The notes: a model not told the origin generated them from the letters alone. DNA of 64,000 bases from Trichomonas vaginalis G3 (GCF_026262505.1 NC_067203.1:4774001-4838000); one strand, 5' to 3'; positions 18,347 through 30,800 are shown, numbered from the stretch's first letter. Program-made: numbers and translations.

Positions 18347-20901
18347 TTATGAACTTTCATAATCATGGTATGCGATTTTTCCATTATTATCTTTAGCATT
18401 AGTATCTGCACCATTAGAAATAAGGAATTTTATCATCTTTTTTCTATTGTTTTGGACTGCATAATGAAGAGCAGTTTTTCCGAATTTATCTTTTGCATTG
18501 ATATCTACATGGTGCAAAATAAGAAGGTTTGCTGTTTCTTTACAATTATTTTCTGCTGCTAAGTGAATAGCAGTTTTTCCGGATTCATCTTTTGCATTGA
18601 TAACTGCATGGAATGAAATAAGAAGCTTTACAGTTTCTGAACAATCTTTCTCTGCCGCCAAATGAAGAGCTGTTTTTTTACTTTTGTCTTTTCCGTTAAT
18701 ATCACCTCCATGTGTAAGAAGAAATTCTACTGTTGCAGTATTCATATGTATTGCTGCTAAATGAAGAGTAGTTTCTCCATCTTTGTCCTTTGCATTTATT
18801 TCTGCACCATGTGAAATCAGGAGTTCTACTATACCACTTGTATATTTCTCTGCTGCAAAATGAAGTGGGGTTTTCCCATTAACGTCCTTTACATTGATAG
18901 CTGCACCATGTAAGATAAGATATTTTGCTGCTTCACAATTATAATTAGTTGCTGCATAATGAAGAGCTGTTCTTCCTGATTTATCTTTACCATTTATATC
19001 CGCTTCATGTGAAAGAAGATATTCTAATAATTCAATTAACCCATTTTCTGCAGCATAGTGAAGAGCAGTCTTCCCATTATTCTCAACAGCCTCGATATTC
19101 GCACCATGTAAAATAAAGATATTCTATTAATTCTTTCGTTTTTGCATAATGAATAACTGCCATTCCATCGTTATCTTTAATGTTGACATCTGCATTATAC
19201 GAAATTAGAAATTCTATTAATTCTTTGTCATTATAGTATACTGCGTAATGAAGTTCAGTTTTTCCAAATTTATCTCTTGCATTGATATCAAGACCATGTA
19301 AAATGAGTAATTCCATTACTTCTTTATTGTCTGTTGCATGATTTAAAATTGTTCTTTCGCAGTAATCTTTAATGTTGATATCAGCACCATGTGAAATAAG
19401 AAATTCCAACATTTCTATGGCATTCTTATTTTTTGCTGCATGATAAAGAGCGGTTTGTCCATCTTTATCTCTAATGTTGATATCAGCGCCATGTAAAACC
19501 AAAAACTCGGTGATTTCTTTGCAATTATCTTTGCCTAACGCATAATGAAGAGCCGTTTTACCGTCTTTATCTTTTGCATTGATATATGCACCGTTTATGA
19601 TAAGAAATTCTGCCATTTTAAAACTGCAATAATTTATTGCTGAATGTAGTGGAGTTCTTCCGCGTTTATCTTTAGCATTTATATCTACTCGGTGTGAAAT
19701 AAGAAGTTCTGCTATTTCTTTTCTGTTTTTTTTCGGCCGCTATATGTAAAGCTGTCCTTCCATATTCATCTTTTGCACTTGTATCTGCATATTGAGATAT
19801 AAGATATTCAACTATTTCTTTGCGATCTTTTTTTAGTGCGTAATGAAGAGCTGTCGTATTTCCTGCATCCGCAATATCGATATATACACATTGTGAAATA
19901 AGAAACTTTAATGTTTCTAAACATGCATAATCTGCTGCATAATGAAGAATTCTCCTTCGATAGCCATCGCTTGCGTTTAAAACTATTGAAGGATGATTCA
20001 TATATTCATTCTTAATGATGTCTAATAACTGAGGAAATGCAGCACACCATGGAAAAATTGATATGTCGTCTTTCTTGTACAGAAGAAATGCTGCCTTTAA
20101 ATTTTGTGATTCGATGATTTTGTAAAAATCAAAATTACGTTTAACTTCATCATCACTATGACCAGTTACGGAACATTCATTGTAATTTGAATCAGGTTCA
20201 ATATCAAGATTAAACAAACCATTTTCTAGAATGTATTCAAGGAGTTTATTGTTGTGTGACGAAAGAATATCATTGAAGCAATCTTCATCAATTTGATTGT
20301 TTTTCATGCATTCATTAATAATGTCCGTGTTTCCTCCAATAACAGAATACCGAAGACACCTTCGATCGATTTTATATTTGGAGGTTGAAATGAGGAAGAA
20401 GAAAATGTTAACAGATCCAAAATAGCAGCAAGCTTCAAGAGGTGATAAATTTCCAAATGGAATCTCAATATATGAACCTTTTAATGAATTATTGGAAAGA
20501 TATTCTTTGATGCCATCAATTTGATCATGCATAATCATGTAGCTGATCTCACCTTCCTTTGGGAACGAGGAAACAAGTTCTTGATCTAACTTAAACTTAT
20601 TAGATTCTTCTGTATCAAAATATGAAGAACTATAGCTATTAACAAAATCGCACTTTTTTAATGAATATTTTGTTGAAACTTGGTTTAGAATTTCAACATA
20701 TTTATAGATAGATCGATTGTTGAATTCCATTGCTTGGAATATACTCTTGAATAGCATATCAAAAGGCATTTTGGACTTCGAAATTAAAGTTGAAGAGATT
20801 GAATTAATAATTTCTTCAACAGATTCGTTTGATTTGAAGTGAAAGAGCCTATCATACAATCCTATGAAATCTTCAAACTTTGTTAGAGACTCACAGGACA
20901 T
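18347..20901 (-). CDS. Large ankyrin-repeat protein, two frameshifts
   Basis: Three minus-strand frames (20901-19672, 19616-19083 and onward to 18347) are consecutive parts of one ankyrin protein of about 850 residues. The N-terminus (MSCESLTKFEDFIGLYDRLF) is of the trichomonad DUF3447 type to about residue 290; then some 15 ankyrin repeats follow with GKTALHYA, EIVEYLIS and GADIN(A/I)KD signatures. The repeats continue without loss across both junctions: the first break lies at an A8 run near 19730-19737 (after HIAAEK), the second near 19117-19122 (ELIEYL). Each needs a one-base indel. It is either a recent pseudogene or an intact gene with assembly errors at short runs. TCATTTT lies 16 bases before the start. 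Confidence 0.8.
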
Positions 20902-20916
20902 GAGTAATCCTTCAAG

Positions 20917-20923
20917 AAAATGA
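20917..20923 (-). promoter_or_regulatory. Inr-like TCATTTT before the ankyrin gene
   Basis: It fits TCA(Py)(T/A) and leaves a leader of about 20 bases before the ATG at 20901, the usual trichomonad distance. Confidence 0.45.
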
Positions 20924-21082
20924 AAAATAAAATTTTATCGTTAAAATATACCAAAAGAAAATACCAAAAATGAATATCAGAGTTTATTATATATTTTAGT
21001 TACCGTGCACAAAATACCACTTAATGCACTCATAAAAATATTCTAACTACAAATAATATATATTATGAGTTTATATCTGCAC

Positions 21083-21088
21083 TCATTG
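21083..21088 (+). promoter_or_regulatory. Inr-like TCATTG
   Basis: ACTCATTGTT-ATG: the motif ends two bases before the ATG at 21091 and is the main support for a gene starting there. Confidence 0.35.
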
Positions 21089-21090
21089 TT

Positions 21091-21271
21091 ATGATATTCT
21101 TTCTCTCATTGAACAATGCTGTTATGGTTGATCTGTACACATTTGGTAAATATGATGAATTTCGAGGTAAATTTTTTTTAAGAACCACAGACTAACATCA
21201 ATCCAGAGTATTATCAAATTTCAAAGGTTCCGCTCAATAATCAAATATGGCTTGTATTCAAGAATTTTTGA
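21091..21271 (+). CDS. Tentative small two-exon gene or 5' relic
   Basis: From the ATG at 21091 the frame reads MIFFLSLNNAVMVDLYTFGK, then YDEFR up to 21166. A possible 40-base intron (21167-21206) starts GTAAAT and contains ACTAACATCA before CAG; its removal continues the frame as EYYQISKVPLNNQIWLVFKN and stops at 21271. That gives 46 residues with a hydrophobic start. Unspliced, the frame stops soon after RGKFFLRTTD. I recognise no family, and 46 residues is short, so this may be the 5' part of a degraded gene. The next gene starts 56 bases on. Confidence 0.25.
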
Positions 21272-21326
21272 GAAAAAAAATTTGATGATCGGATTTTTAC
21301 AGAACGATTATTTTGCAATAAAATTT

Positions 21327-21677
21327 ATGTGGAATCGAAAACCTCGGCCAGACAATGAAGATGATCTTGCTGCAAATACACTAGATAACGCAAACATGAT
21401 GGCTATGGATCAATTAGTTGATTCTACTACAAGATTACTTGACCATACAAAAAATTTACATTCACATATTAGAAGTGATAAAGAAAGACTAGATATTGCA
21501 CTAGAATCCGGATTTAGGGCAAATGACGTTATGGGGCAAGGAAGAAACTTTATCAAAGCAATTTCAGATGATCCGACAGGTATAGGCATTATGAAAATTG
21601 CATTAGTTACATTTGTTTCCTTATGTGTTTTATACTTTGGTGGAAAAGGTATATTCAAGTTACTTTTTAGGAAATAA
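21327..21677 (+). CDS. Tail-anchored SNARE-like protein
   Basis: About 116 residues from MWNRKPRPDNEDDLAAN. A heptad-like helix of about 55 residues (MDQLVDSTTRLLDHTKNLHS onward to VMGQGRNFIKAI) is followed at once by a C-terminal membrane anchor (IALVTFVSLCVLYFGGKGIF) and a basic tail, the plan of a short SNARE. The pattern recalls the Sec20/Use1/Bet1 range, but I cannot assign a subfamily or a certain zero-layer residue. The frame is open 25 codons further up to 21252; I prefer the start at 21327 because the upstream peptide is uncharacteristic. Role: membrane fusion in the secretory pathway, inferred. Confidence 0.6.
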   Translation: MWNRKPRPDNEDDLAANTLDNANMMAMDQLVDSTTRLLDHTKNLHSHIRSDKERLDIALESGFRANDVMGQGRNFIKAISDDPTGIGIMKIALVTFVSLCVLYFGGKGIFKLLFRK

Positions 21678-21906
21678 TTTTTTTCACCTTTGATTTATAG
21701 GAGTAATGAATACTAATTCTTACGACTCTCATCGATCCATTACCATCCGTTCAATATTTTATATAGCTGTTACATAATAAACTATTATCTGTTTGATTTT
21801 ATAAAAATAGAATGTAATTTAATATAACTTTATTTAAGGCCTAGCAAATGAGAATATTTTGAATCATGTAAAAAAACTCTTTGATATAAATTGCACGTTA
21901 TTTTGA

Positions 21907-23061
21907 ATGTCTGGAGGAGAAGAAGTTGAAAAAGACTGGGTTCAGGAAGTTTTAAACGGAACACCAGCTGAAGAAGTACCTTCTGATGAGTTATTCGGCG
22001 TTTATGAAGGTCTTATCAAGCAAAAAGATAAAGAAATTGCAGCAGGTAATGTGACAGTTGTGAAACAAATTCAAAATAAAATGACTGAAGTCATGGATTG
22101 CATAAAAGCTGAAAAGGAAAAAGAATTCTTAACAGGAAAAGGCGGAGATACAAATAGGCCAGAACCCGAATTACTAGATTCGACTTTGGATCAGCTTATC
22201 GGTGGTAAGAAACTCAAACCTAGCGAAACAAAGCTTGTACCATACTTGATACCCGTTTGCGCTCGTAAAAAGCAAGAATGCATAAAAAACGAAGATTTTC
22301 GTAAGGCACAAAATTATGAAGATGTTTATCAATATCTGTACGAAATGCATCTTAAATGTAAGAAGGATAATACTCGAGTAGATAAGTGGGAACATCAGAG
22401 AGATCTTTATCGACGTTCTGTTGACGCCTTAATGAAAGAAGAAGAAAAAAGAGATCAGGAATTGGCAGAATTTAATCAGAAGTATCAAGAAGATCTGAAA
22501 GTTTTTGAAGAAAATTATCAAAAACAAGTTGATGAATTCAATAAATCAATACCTGAAGAACTACCAGCTAGATTCATTAAGCGCTCAAATCAGTACTTAA
22601 ATCTTCGCCAAATTGAAAAAAGCTTATTATCTTCGAAAAGATATACAGAAGCAGCTGAAATTAAAGAGCAAGCTGATAAAATGGATATTGAGGAAAGCAA
22701 AGTCAATAGGCAGAATTTTGATATTTATAATCAGCAGCAACGCAATAAATTAGCAGAAGAGCATGAAAAGCAAAGGTTGTGCTTAGAGGAGAAAGCTAAG
22801 AGGCAAAGGCAGAAAATCCTTCTTACTCATACAGCATTGATTTATAATTTGAGACTTGCTGTAGAGAATAATGAAAGAAAATTGTCAGATATGGATGATA
22901 ACTTTAAATCACAGCCATTATCAGTCCCCAAGATAAGACAAAAAGAAACAGGTGATAACATTGAGCAAAAGGATGGTCCGTTTATTACTCAGACTGGTAA
23001 ATCATTCTCTACAGTATCAACACAGACAGTGAAGAGATATAAATTCCAACCATACGAATAG
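21907..23061 (+). CDS. Coiled-coil protein, function unknown
   Basis: The 384-residue protein has an acidic N-terminal helical part with repeated short helical units (WVQEVLNGTPAEEVPSDELF near the start; LDSTLDQLIGGKKLKPSETK near 90), then a long charged coiled coil (about 150-330; EEEKRDQELAEFNQKYQED) and a disordered Ser/Thr-rich tail ending RYKFQPYE. There is no signal peptide or membrane segment. The layout resembles cytoskeletal proteins that occur in many copies in trichomonads, but I cannot name a family. The start is the first in-frame ATG. Confidence 0.8.
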   Translation: MSGGEEVEKDWVQEVLNGTPAEEVPSDELFGVYEGLIKQKDKEIAAGNVTVVKQIQNKMTEVMDCIKAEKEKEFLTGKGGDTNRPEPELLDSTLDQLIGGKKLKPSETKLVPYLIPVCARKKQECIKNEDFRKAQNYEDVYQYLYEMHLKCKKDNTRVDKWEHQRDLYRRSVDALMKEEEKRDQELAEFNQKYQEDLKVFEENYQKQVDEFNKSIPEELPARFIKRSNQYLNLRQIEKSLLSSKRYTEAAEIKEQADKMDIEESKVNRQNFDIYNQQQRNKLAEEHEKQRLCLEEKAKRQRQKILLTHTALIYNLRLAVENNERKLSDMDDNFKSQPLSVPKIRQKETGDNIEQKDGPFITQTGKSFSTVSTQTVKRYKFQPYE

Positions 23062-23403
23062 AAGTGCTAGTTTTATATGTATATTCTGTTTTTTGTATTT
23101 GTAATTGAAGTTAATTCTATAAATTTTTAAATATGATATTTCCCATTTCATTTCTTGTTTCGTTTAATTTTTCGGATTAATTCTTAAATGTATTTCTTTC
23201 AACTGCATTTCGTTTGCAATAGAAAAAGTACAGTTTCCTAAATGAAATTGTGCCGATAAAAATTATGTTTTCGATAAAATGAAAACTTAGAAAACGTAAT
23301 CCTGTTGGTGTATTATTTGAAATAGTACTAAAAACGTGTATAAATATGATTTGTGATTTCATGACATTTTTACATGAAGTTTTGGGAAAATACTTGGTAA
23401 ATT
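23062..23403. other. Intergenic
   Basis: AT-rich, no recognised content up to the target duplication of the next element. Confidence 0.4.
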
Positions 23404-23412
23404 ACTTTTCAG

Positions 23413-24417
23413 TATACATGGCACGATGGGCGCTACTTTTTTGGCGCCAGCGGCGCCGCCCGCGCCTCCGGTGGCTCCCACTGGTGGGGAGGAGACGATA
23501 GAAAAAGATATAAATTTTACTCAAAAAATTGAATTTTGGAAATTCTTTTGATTTTTTTGAATGATTTACGAAGAGATTGAACACATTTTGTACTATGAAA
23601 TATCGTTATTAATAAATTTACTTCTTAAACATCTATTAAAATCGCAATTTTGAATATTTTTATGATTTTTTTTGACCCGATCACTTGCGCCCGCGCCCAC
23701 TGGGAGGGGCGCTTGTAAAGTATTCAAAAATCAATGTAAACATTTCAATTTTTGCTCCCACCTCCCATTGGGAGGGGGCATATATCTTGTAGCGTTCAAG
23801 TTCAAGTGATGAAAGTGCATAAGAAAGCTCCTTAATCATACCGATAGAAACAGCATTAGGGGCGCCAAATGGCGCTCGGTGATGTTTCCCATAAAAGCTT
23901 AATTTCAGGTATCCATAATCATAACCTGTCAGACGCAATAATTCATTAGCACACAATCATCGTTTCGCAATCAAGAAACGAAACGCACGATTGATTATGC
24001 TGGCCATTAAATTTTCATATCAAATAATTTACTACTTCAAGAAAAATTAAAGACTATCATCAACCAAAGCTTAAAATTCTCAGTGTTTACAACTCTCATA
24101 CTTCGAATATGCATATTTCCAAAATAGCATGAAAATTTTTTTCATTTGAGCTCATTTTCTTTTGTTCTATTAACTAATACATGCAGTACAAGCTTGTTAT
24201 ACGTATACTTAATAAGTAAGGTCTTAAGGGAAATAATAAAAAACAATTTTGCTATTAATTATATTAAACAATATTTATTTGTAATTTCGTGATAATTATA
24301 TTTCTTATTACAAAGTAAAGGTATTTGATATAATGTTTGCCTTACAAAAATGTTTCCTTTGTCTTGCCACCATAGGTATTCTATTTTGTCACTTTTTGCG
24401 CCCGCCGTGCCATGTAT
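23413..24417. mobile_element. Mutator-like miniature element, 1005 bp, 9-bp target duplication
   Basis: The left end reads TATACATGGCACG(AT)GGGCGC and the right end is its reverse complement with two differences (GCGCCCGCCGTGCCATGTAT). The 9-base sequence ACTTTTCAG flanks it on both sides (23404-23412 and 24418-24426). A 9-base duplication is typical of Mutator-like elements, which are known in trichomonads. Inside, GC-rich hairpins (GGCGCCAGCGGCGCC near 23443; CCTCCCATTGGGAGG near 23760) contrast with AT-rich sequence. One minus-strand frame (23681-23956, 91 codons) is open but resembles nothing I know. No transposase is present, so it would need one in trans. Confidence 0.85.
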
Positions 24418-24426
24418 ACTTTTCAG

Positions 24427-24715
24427 TGTATTTATCTGAGCTATTTTAGCACGAAAAATCAAAAATCGTCGTCGATCAAAAAGTGGCAATTCCCGTTGAT
24501 CGCTCGATCATTTTTAAATTCAAAAAAATTGAATGTATTTCTATAAAGAAGTTTATCAAAAATTAAGGGTTTCGTTTTGCGAAAAAAACGTACAATACGC
24601 AATTTCGCTAAAAAAAACATTTAGCTAGCAATTTCGACCTTTGACTCCACTCAAGACGTCACTTTTTTAATTTTGCGGTATCATATTTTTGGAAAATCTT
24701 TATGAATATAGGTCA
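24427..24715. other. Intergenic up to Polinton copy B
   Basis: AT-rich; no gene seen. Confidence 0.4.
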
Positions 24716-24754
24716 GGTAGGTGGGGCTTCCAGGCACTTCGTGCCCTCTAGCCC
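24716..24754. repeat. Left inverted terminal repeat of Polinton copy B
   Basis: It begins GGTAGGTGGGGCTTCCAGGC and ends CTCTAGCCC. The inner hairpin is GGCACTTCGTGCC, the same stem as in the right end of copy A, not that of its own right end. Confidence 0.85.
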
Positions 24755-24808
24755 ATAAGAAAACCTAGAGGAGAACTAAAAAAATTATATAGTAAAAAAT
24801 TAAAGTTT

Positions 24809-27800
24809 TTATTCGATAAGAACGACATCGCTATCGTTTTCTTCTTCCTCCTCCTCTTCTTCATAGTCAGTATCTGATGGCTCTTTGTCAGCCACATGAC
24901 CAGCAACAAATATTGAGACAAATTGTTTCTTTGGTTTTGTTAGCAGGAACTTTTGATGGTCGTAGAACACGAATTCTACATTTTGAAAATGTTGTGCTGA
25001 GTATTCTGTGAAATGGGAAATTGGAATTGGTTCTCCCATGCCAAAACCAGCAATGGACGCGAACAAAACATCGTCTTCGACTCTTGCAGGTTTGTCAATT
25101 GCAACAGTAGTTATTATGTGAGGTTTTCCTTCACATCCTGCAAGAGATTGTACATGATAGATTGCTTTTTCTTCTCCCTCAGGAACTGAAAGTGTGAAAT
25201 GGAACGAGAGTTCTCCATATTCATTTGCTTCTTCGTAATAGTTGTATGTTGTAGGATACACCAATTGAAATTTTCCTATTCTTGTTTCCCTCAGGTGTTG
25301 TCTATATTGCTTGGGAAAACATAAAATAAATTGCTCTATAGCTTGTGTTGCTATTAGATTAGTTGTAACTGGTAATTTTGAGGCGAAAAGGTCTACAAGA
25401 ACACCGGGATTTTTTATGTCGTTTTCAATTGGTTTAAGAGATTCTATGACTTTGTTAAACATTTCACTATAATCTGAGTTGTCTTCGACCCCCAATTGTT
25501 AAGAAGTTTATACAACAATTTCAGTCTTTTCATGGCGTATTTTCTTTGAATGGATTCGGGTAGCGAGAGGTTACAGCCGTCGCTTTGTGTTTCGTTACTC
25601 GAATATTGTTCAAGAGAAATTAAATCTTGAAATTGTGCTCTTGTTAACATACTTGTAGTTTGAGAGACTATATCTTGTTCTATTGGTTGTACATCTGTTT
25701 CAGATGTTTCTGTTGTGTTTTGAGAAGAAGAAGAACTCAAATTGTTGGACAATTTGTCTTGAATTGTAGAACTATGTGAAACTTGTTCTGGTGCTGTTTG
25801 GACAACTGTTTCAGATGTTTCTGTTGTGTTTTGAGAAGAAGAAGAACTCAAATTGTTGGACAATTTGTCTTGAATTGTAGAACTATGTGAAACTTGTTCT
25901 GGTGCTGTTTGGACAACTGTTTCAGATGTTTCTGTTGTGTTTTGAGAAGAAGAAGAACTCAAATTGTTGGACAATTTGTCTTGAATTGTAGAACTATGTG
26001 AAACTTGTTCTGGTGCTGTTTGGACAACTGTTTCAGATGTTTCTGTTGTGTTTTGAGAAGAAGAAGAACTCAAATTGTTGGACAATTTGTCTTGAATTGT
26101 AGAACTATGTGAAACTTGTTCTGGTGCTGTTTGGACAACTGTTTCAGATGTTTCTGTTGTGTTTTGAGAAGAAGAAGAACTCAAATTGTTGGACAATTTG
26201 TCTTGAATTGTAGAACTATGTGAAACTTGTTCTGGTGCTGTTTGGACAACTGTTTCAGATGTTTCTGTTGTGTTTTGAGAAGAAGAAGAACTCAAATTGT
26301 TGGACAATTTGTCTTGAATTGTAGAACTATGTGAAACTTGTTCTGGTGCTGTTTGGACAACTGTTTCAGATGTTTCTGTTGTGTGTTTGAGAAGAAGAAG
26401 AACTCAAATTGTTGGACAATTTGTCTTGAATTGTAGAACTATGTGAAACTTGTTCTGGTGCTGTTTGGACAACTGTTTCAGATGTTTCTGTTGTGTTTTG
26501 AGAAGAAGAAGAACTCAAATTGTTGGACAATTTGTCTTGAATTGTAGAACTATGTGAAACTTGTTCTGGTGCTGTTTGGACAACTGTTTCAGATGTTTCT
26601 GTTGTGTTTTGAGAAGAAGAAGAACTCAAATTGTTGGACAATTTGTCTTGAATTGTAGAACTATGTGAAACTTGTTCTGGTGCTGTTTGGACAACTGTTT
26701 CAGATGTTTCTGTTGTGTTTTGAGAAGAAGAAGAACTCAAATTGTTGGACAATTTGTCTTGAATTGTAGAACTATGTGAAACTTGTTCTGGTGCTGTTTG
26801 GACAACTGTTTCAGATGTTTCTGTTGTGTTTTGAGAAGAAGAAGAACTCAAATTGTTGGACAATTTGTCTTGAATTGTAGAACTATGTGAAACTTGTTCT
26901 GGTGCTGTTTGGACAACTGTTTCAGATGTTTCTGTTGTGTTTTGAGAAGAAGAAGAACTCAAATTGTTGGACAATTTGTCTTGAATTGTAGAACTATGTG
27001 AAACTTGTTCTGGTGCTGTTTGGACAACTGTTTCAGATGTTTCTGTTGTGTTTTGAGAAGAAGAAGAACTCAAATTGTTGGACAATTTGTCTTGAATTGT
27101 AGAACTATGTGAAACTTGTTCTGGTGCTGTTTGGACAACTGTTTCAGATGTTTCTGTTGTGTTTTGAGAAGAAGAAGAACTCAAATTGTTGGACAATTTG
27201 TCTTGAATTGTAGAACTATGTGAAACTTGTTCTGGTGCTGTTTGGACAACTGTTTCAGATGTTTCTGTTGTGTTTTGAGAAGAAGAAGAACTCAAATTGT
27301 TGGACAATTTGTCTTGAATTGTAGAACTATGTGAAACTTGTTCTGGTGCTGTTTGGACAACTGTTTCAGATGTTTCTGTTGTGTTTTGAGAAGAAGAAGA
27401 ACTCAAATTGTTGGACAATTTGTCTTGAATTGTAGAACTATGTGAAACTTGTTCTGGTGCTGTTTGGACAACTGTTTCAGATGTTTCTGTTGTGTTTTGA
27501 GAAGAAGAAGAACTCAAATTGTTGGACAATTTGTCTTGAATTGTAGAACTATGTGAAACTTGTTCTGGTGCTGTTTGGACAACTGTTTCAGATGTTTCTG
27601 TTGTGTTTTGAGAAGAAGAAGAACTCAAATTGTTGGACAATTTGTCTTGAATTGTAGAACTATGTGAAACTTGTTCTGGTGCTGTTTGGACAACTGTTTC
27701 AGATGTTTCTGTTGTGTTTTGAGAAGAAGAAGAACTCAAATTGTTGGACAATTTGTCTTGAATTGTAGAACTATGTGAAACTTGTTCTGGTGCTGTTTGG

Positions 27801-30800
27801 ACAACTGTTTCAGATGTTTCTGTTGTGTTTTGAGAAGAAGAAGAACTCAAATTGTTGGACAATTTGTCTTGAATTGTAGAACTATGTGAAACTTGTTCTG
27901 GTGCTGTTTGGACAACTGTTTCAGATGTTTCTGTTGTGTTTTGAGAAGAAGAAGAACTCAAATTGTTGGACAATTTGTCTTGAATTGTAGAACTATGTGA
28001 AACTTGTTCTGGTGCTGTTTGGACAACTGTTTCAGATGTTTCTGTTGTGTTTTGAGAAGAAGAAGAACTCAAATTGTTGGACAATTTGTCTTGAATTGTA
28101 GAACTATGTGAAACTTGTTCTGGTGCTGTTTGGACAACTGTTTCAGATGTTTCTGTTGTGTTTTGAGAAGAAGAAGAACTCAAATTGTTGGACAATTTGT
28201 CTTGAATTGTAGAACTATGTGAAACTTGTTCTGGTGCTGTTTGGACAACTGTTTCAGATGTTTCTGTTGTGTTTTGAGAAGAAGAAGAACTCAAATTGTT
28301 GGACAATTTGTCTTGAATTGTAGAACTATGTGAAACTTGTTCTGGTGCTGTTTGGACAACTGTTTCAGATGTTTCTGTTGTGTTTTGAGAAGAAGAAGAA
28401 CTCAAATTGTTGGACAATTTGTCTTGAATTGTAGAACTATGTGAAACTTGTTCTGGTGCTGTTTGGACAACTGTTTCAGATGTTTCTGTTGTGTTTTGAG
28501 AAGAAGAAGAACTCAAATTGTTGGACAATTTGTCTTGAATTGTAGAACTATGTGAAACTTGTTCTGGTGCTGTTTGGACAACTGTTTCAGATGTTTCTGT
28601 TGTGTTTTGAGAAGAAGAAGAACTCAAATTGTTGGACAATTTGTCTTGAATTGTAGAACTATGTGAAACTTGTTCTGGTGCTGTTTGGACAACTGTTTCA
28701 GATGTTTCTGTTGTGTTTTGAGAAGAAGAAGAACTCAAATTGTTGGACAATTTGTCTTGAATTGTAGAACTATGTGAAACTTGTTCTGGTGCTGTTTGGA
28801 CAACTGTTTCAGATGTTTCTGTTGTGTTTTGAGAAGAAGAAGAACTCAAATTGTTGGACAATTTGTCTTGAATTGTAGAACTATGTGAAACTTGTTCTGG
28901 TGCTGTTTGGACAACTGTTTCAGATGTTTCTGTTGTGTTTTGAGAAGAAGAAGAACTCAAATTGTTGGACAATTTGTCTTGAATTGTAGAACTATGTGAA
29001 ACTTGTTCTGGTGCTGTTTGGACAACTGTTTCAGATGTTTCTGTTGTGTTTTGAGAAGAAGAAGAACTCAAATTGTTGGACAATTTGTCTTGAATTGTAG
29101 AACTATGTGAAACTTGTTCTGGTGCTGTTTGGACAACTGTTTCAGATGTTTCTGTTGTGTTTTGAGAAGAAGAAGAACTCAAATTGTTGGACAATTTGTC
29201 TTGAATTGTAGAACTATGTGAAACTTGTTCTGGTGCTGTTTGGACAACTGTTTCAGATGTTTCTGTTGTGTTTTGAGAAGAAGAAGAACTCAAATTGTTG
29301 GACAATTTGTCTTGAATTGTAGAACTATGTGAAACTTGTTCTGGTGCTGTTTGGACAACTGTTTCAGATGTTTCTGTTGTGTTTTGAGAAGAAGAAGAAC
29401 TCAAATTGTTGGACAATTTGTCTTGAATTGTAGAACTATGTGAAACTTGTTCTGGTGCTGTTTGGACAACTGTTTCAGATGTTTCTGTTGTGTTTTGAGA
29501 AGAAGAAGAACTCAAATTGTTGGACAATTTGTCTTGAATTGTAGAACTATGTGAAACTTGTTCTGGTGCTGTTTGGACAACTGTTTCAGATGTTTCTGTT
29601 GTGTTTTGAGAAGAAGAACTCAAATTGTTGGACAATTTGTCTTGAATTGTAGAACTATGTGAAACTTGTTCTGGTGCTGTTTGGACAACTGTTTCAGATG
29701 TTTCTGTTGTGTTTTGAGAAGAAGAAGAACTCAAATTGTTGGACAATTTGTCTTGAATTGTAGAACTATGTGAAACTTGTTCTGGTGCTGTTTGGACAAC
29801 TGTTTCAGATGTTTCTGTTGTGTTTTGAGAAGAAGAAGAACTCAAATTGTTGGACAATTTGTCTTGAATTGTAGAACTATGTGAAACTTGTTCTGGTGCT
29901 GTTTGGACAACTGTTTCAGATGTTTCTGTTGTGTTTTGAGAAGAAGAAGAACTCAAATTGTTGGACAATTTGTCTTGAATTGTAGAACTATGTGAAACTT
30001 GTTCTGGTGCTGTTTGGACAACTGTTTCAGATGTTTCTGTTGTGTTTTGAGAAGAAGAAGAACTCAAATTGTTGGACAATTTGTCTTGAATTGTAGAACT
30101 ATGTGAAACTTGTTCTGGTGCTGTTTGGACAACTGTTTCAGATGTTTCTGTTGTGTTTTGAGAAGAAGAAGAACTCAAATTGTTGGACAATTTGTCTTGA
30201 ATTGTAGAACTATGTGAAACTTGTTCTGGTGCTGTTTGGACAACTGTTTCAGATGTTTCTGTTGTGTTTTGAGAAGAAGAAGAACTCAAATTGTTGGACA
30301 ATTTGTCTTGAATTGTAGAACTATGTGAAACTTGTTCTGGTGCTGTTTGGACAACTGTTTCAGATGTTTCTGTTGTGTTTTGAGAAGAAGAAGAACTCAA
30401 ATTGTTGGACAATTTGTCTTGAATTGTAGAACTATGTGAAACTTGTTCTGGTGCTGTTTGGACAACTGTTTCAGATGTTTCTGTTGTGTTTTGAGAAGAA
30501 GAAGAACTCAAATTGTTGGACAATTTGTCTTGAATTGTAGAACTATGTGAAACTTGTTCTGGTGCTGTTTGGACAACTGTTTCAGATGTTTCTGTTGTGT
30601 TTTGAGAAGAAGAAGAACTCAAATTGTTGGACAATTTGTCTTGAATTGTAGAACTATGTGAAACTTGTTCTGGTGCTGTTTGGACAACTGTTTCAGATGT
30701 TTCTGTTGTGTTTTGAGAAGAAGAAGAACTCAAATTGTTGGACAATTTGTCTTGAATTGTAGAACTATGTGAAACTTGTTCTGGTGCTGTTTGGACAACT

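Noticed and set aside
24259-24489. 76-codon minus-strand frame at the right edge of the Mutator-like element
   Set aside because: It crosses the element border and target duplication and shows no domain; chance frame.
6600-24715. tRNA, 5S or snRNA genes in the host intergenic stretches
   Set aside because: I looked for TTCGA-type arms, tRNA-like cloverleafs and U-RNA-like blocks by eye and found none I could support; a covariance-model search was not possible here.
24809-25495. Frame MGVEDNSDYSEMF... as a separate host gene
   Set aside because: It lies inside the Polinton just within the left terminal repeat and continues the repeat protein directly, so I treat it as that protein's C-terminal domain.
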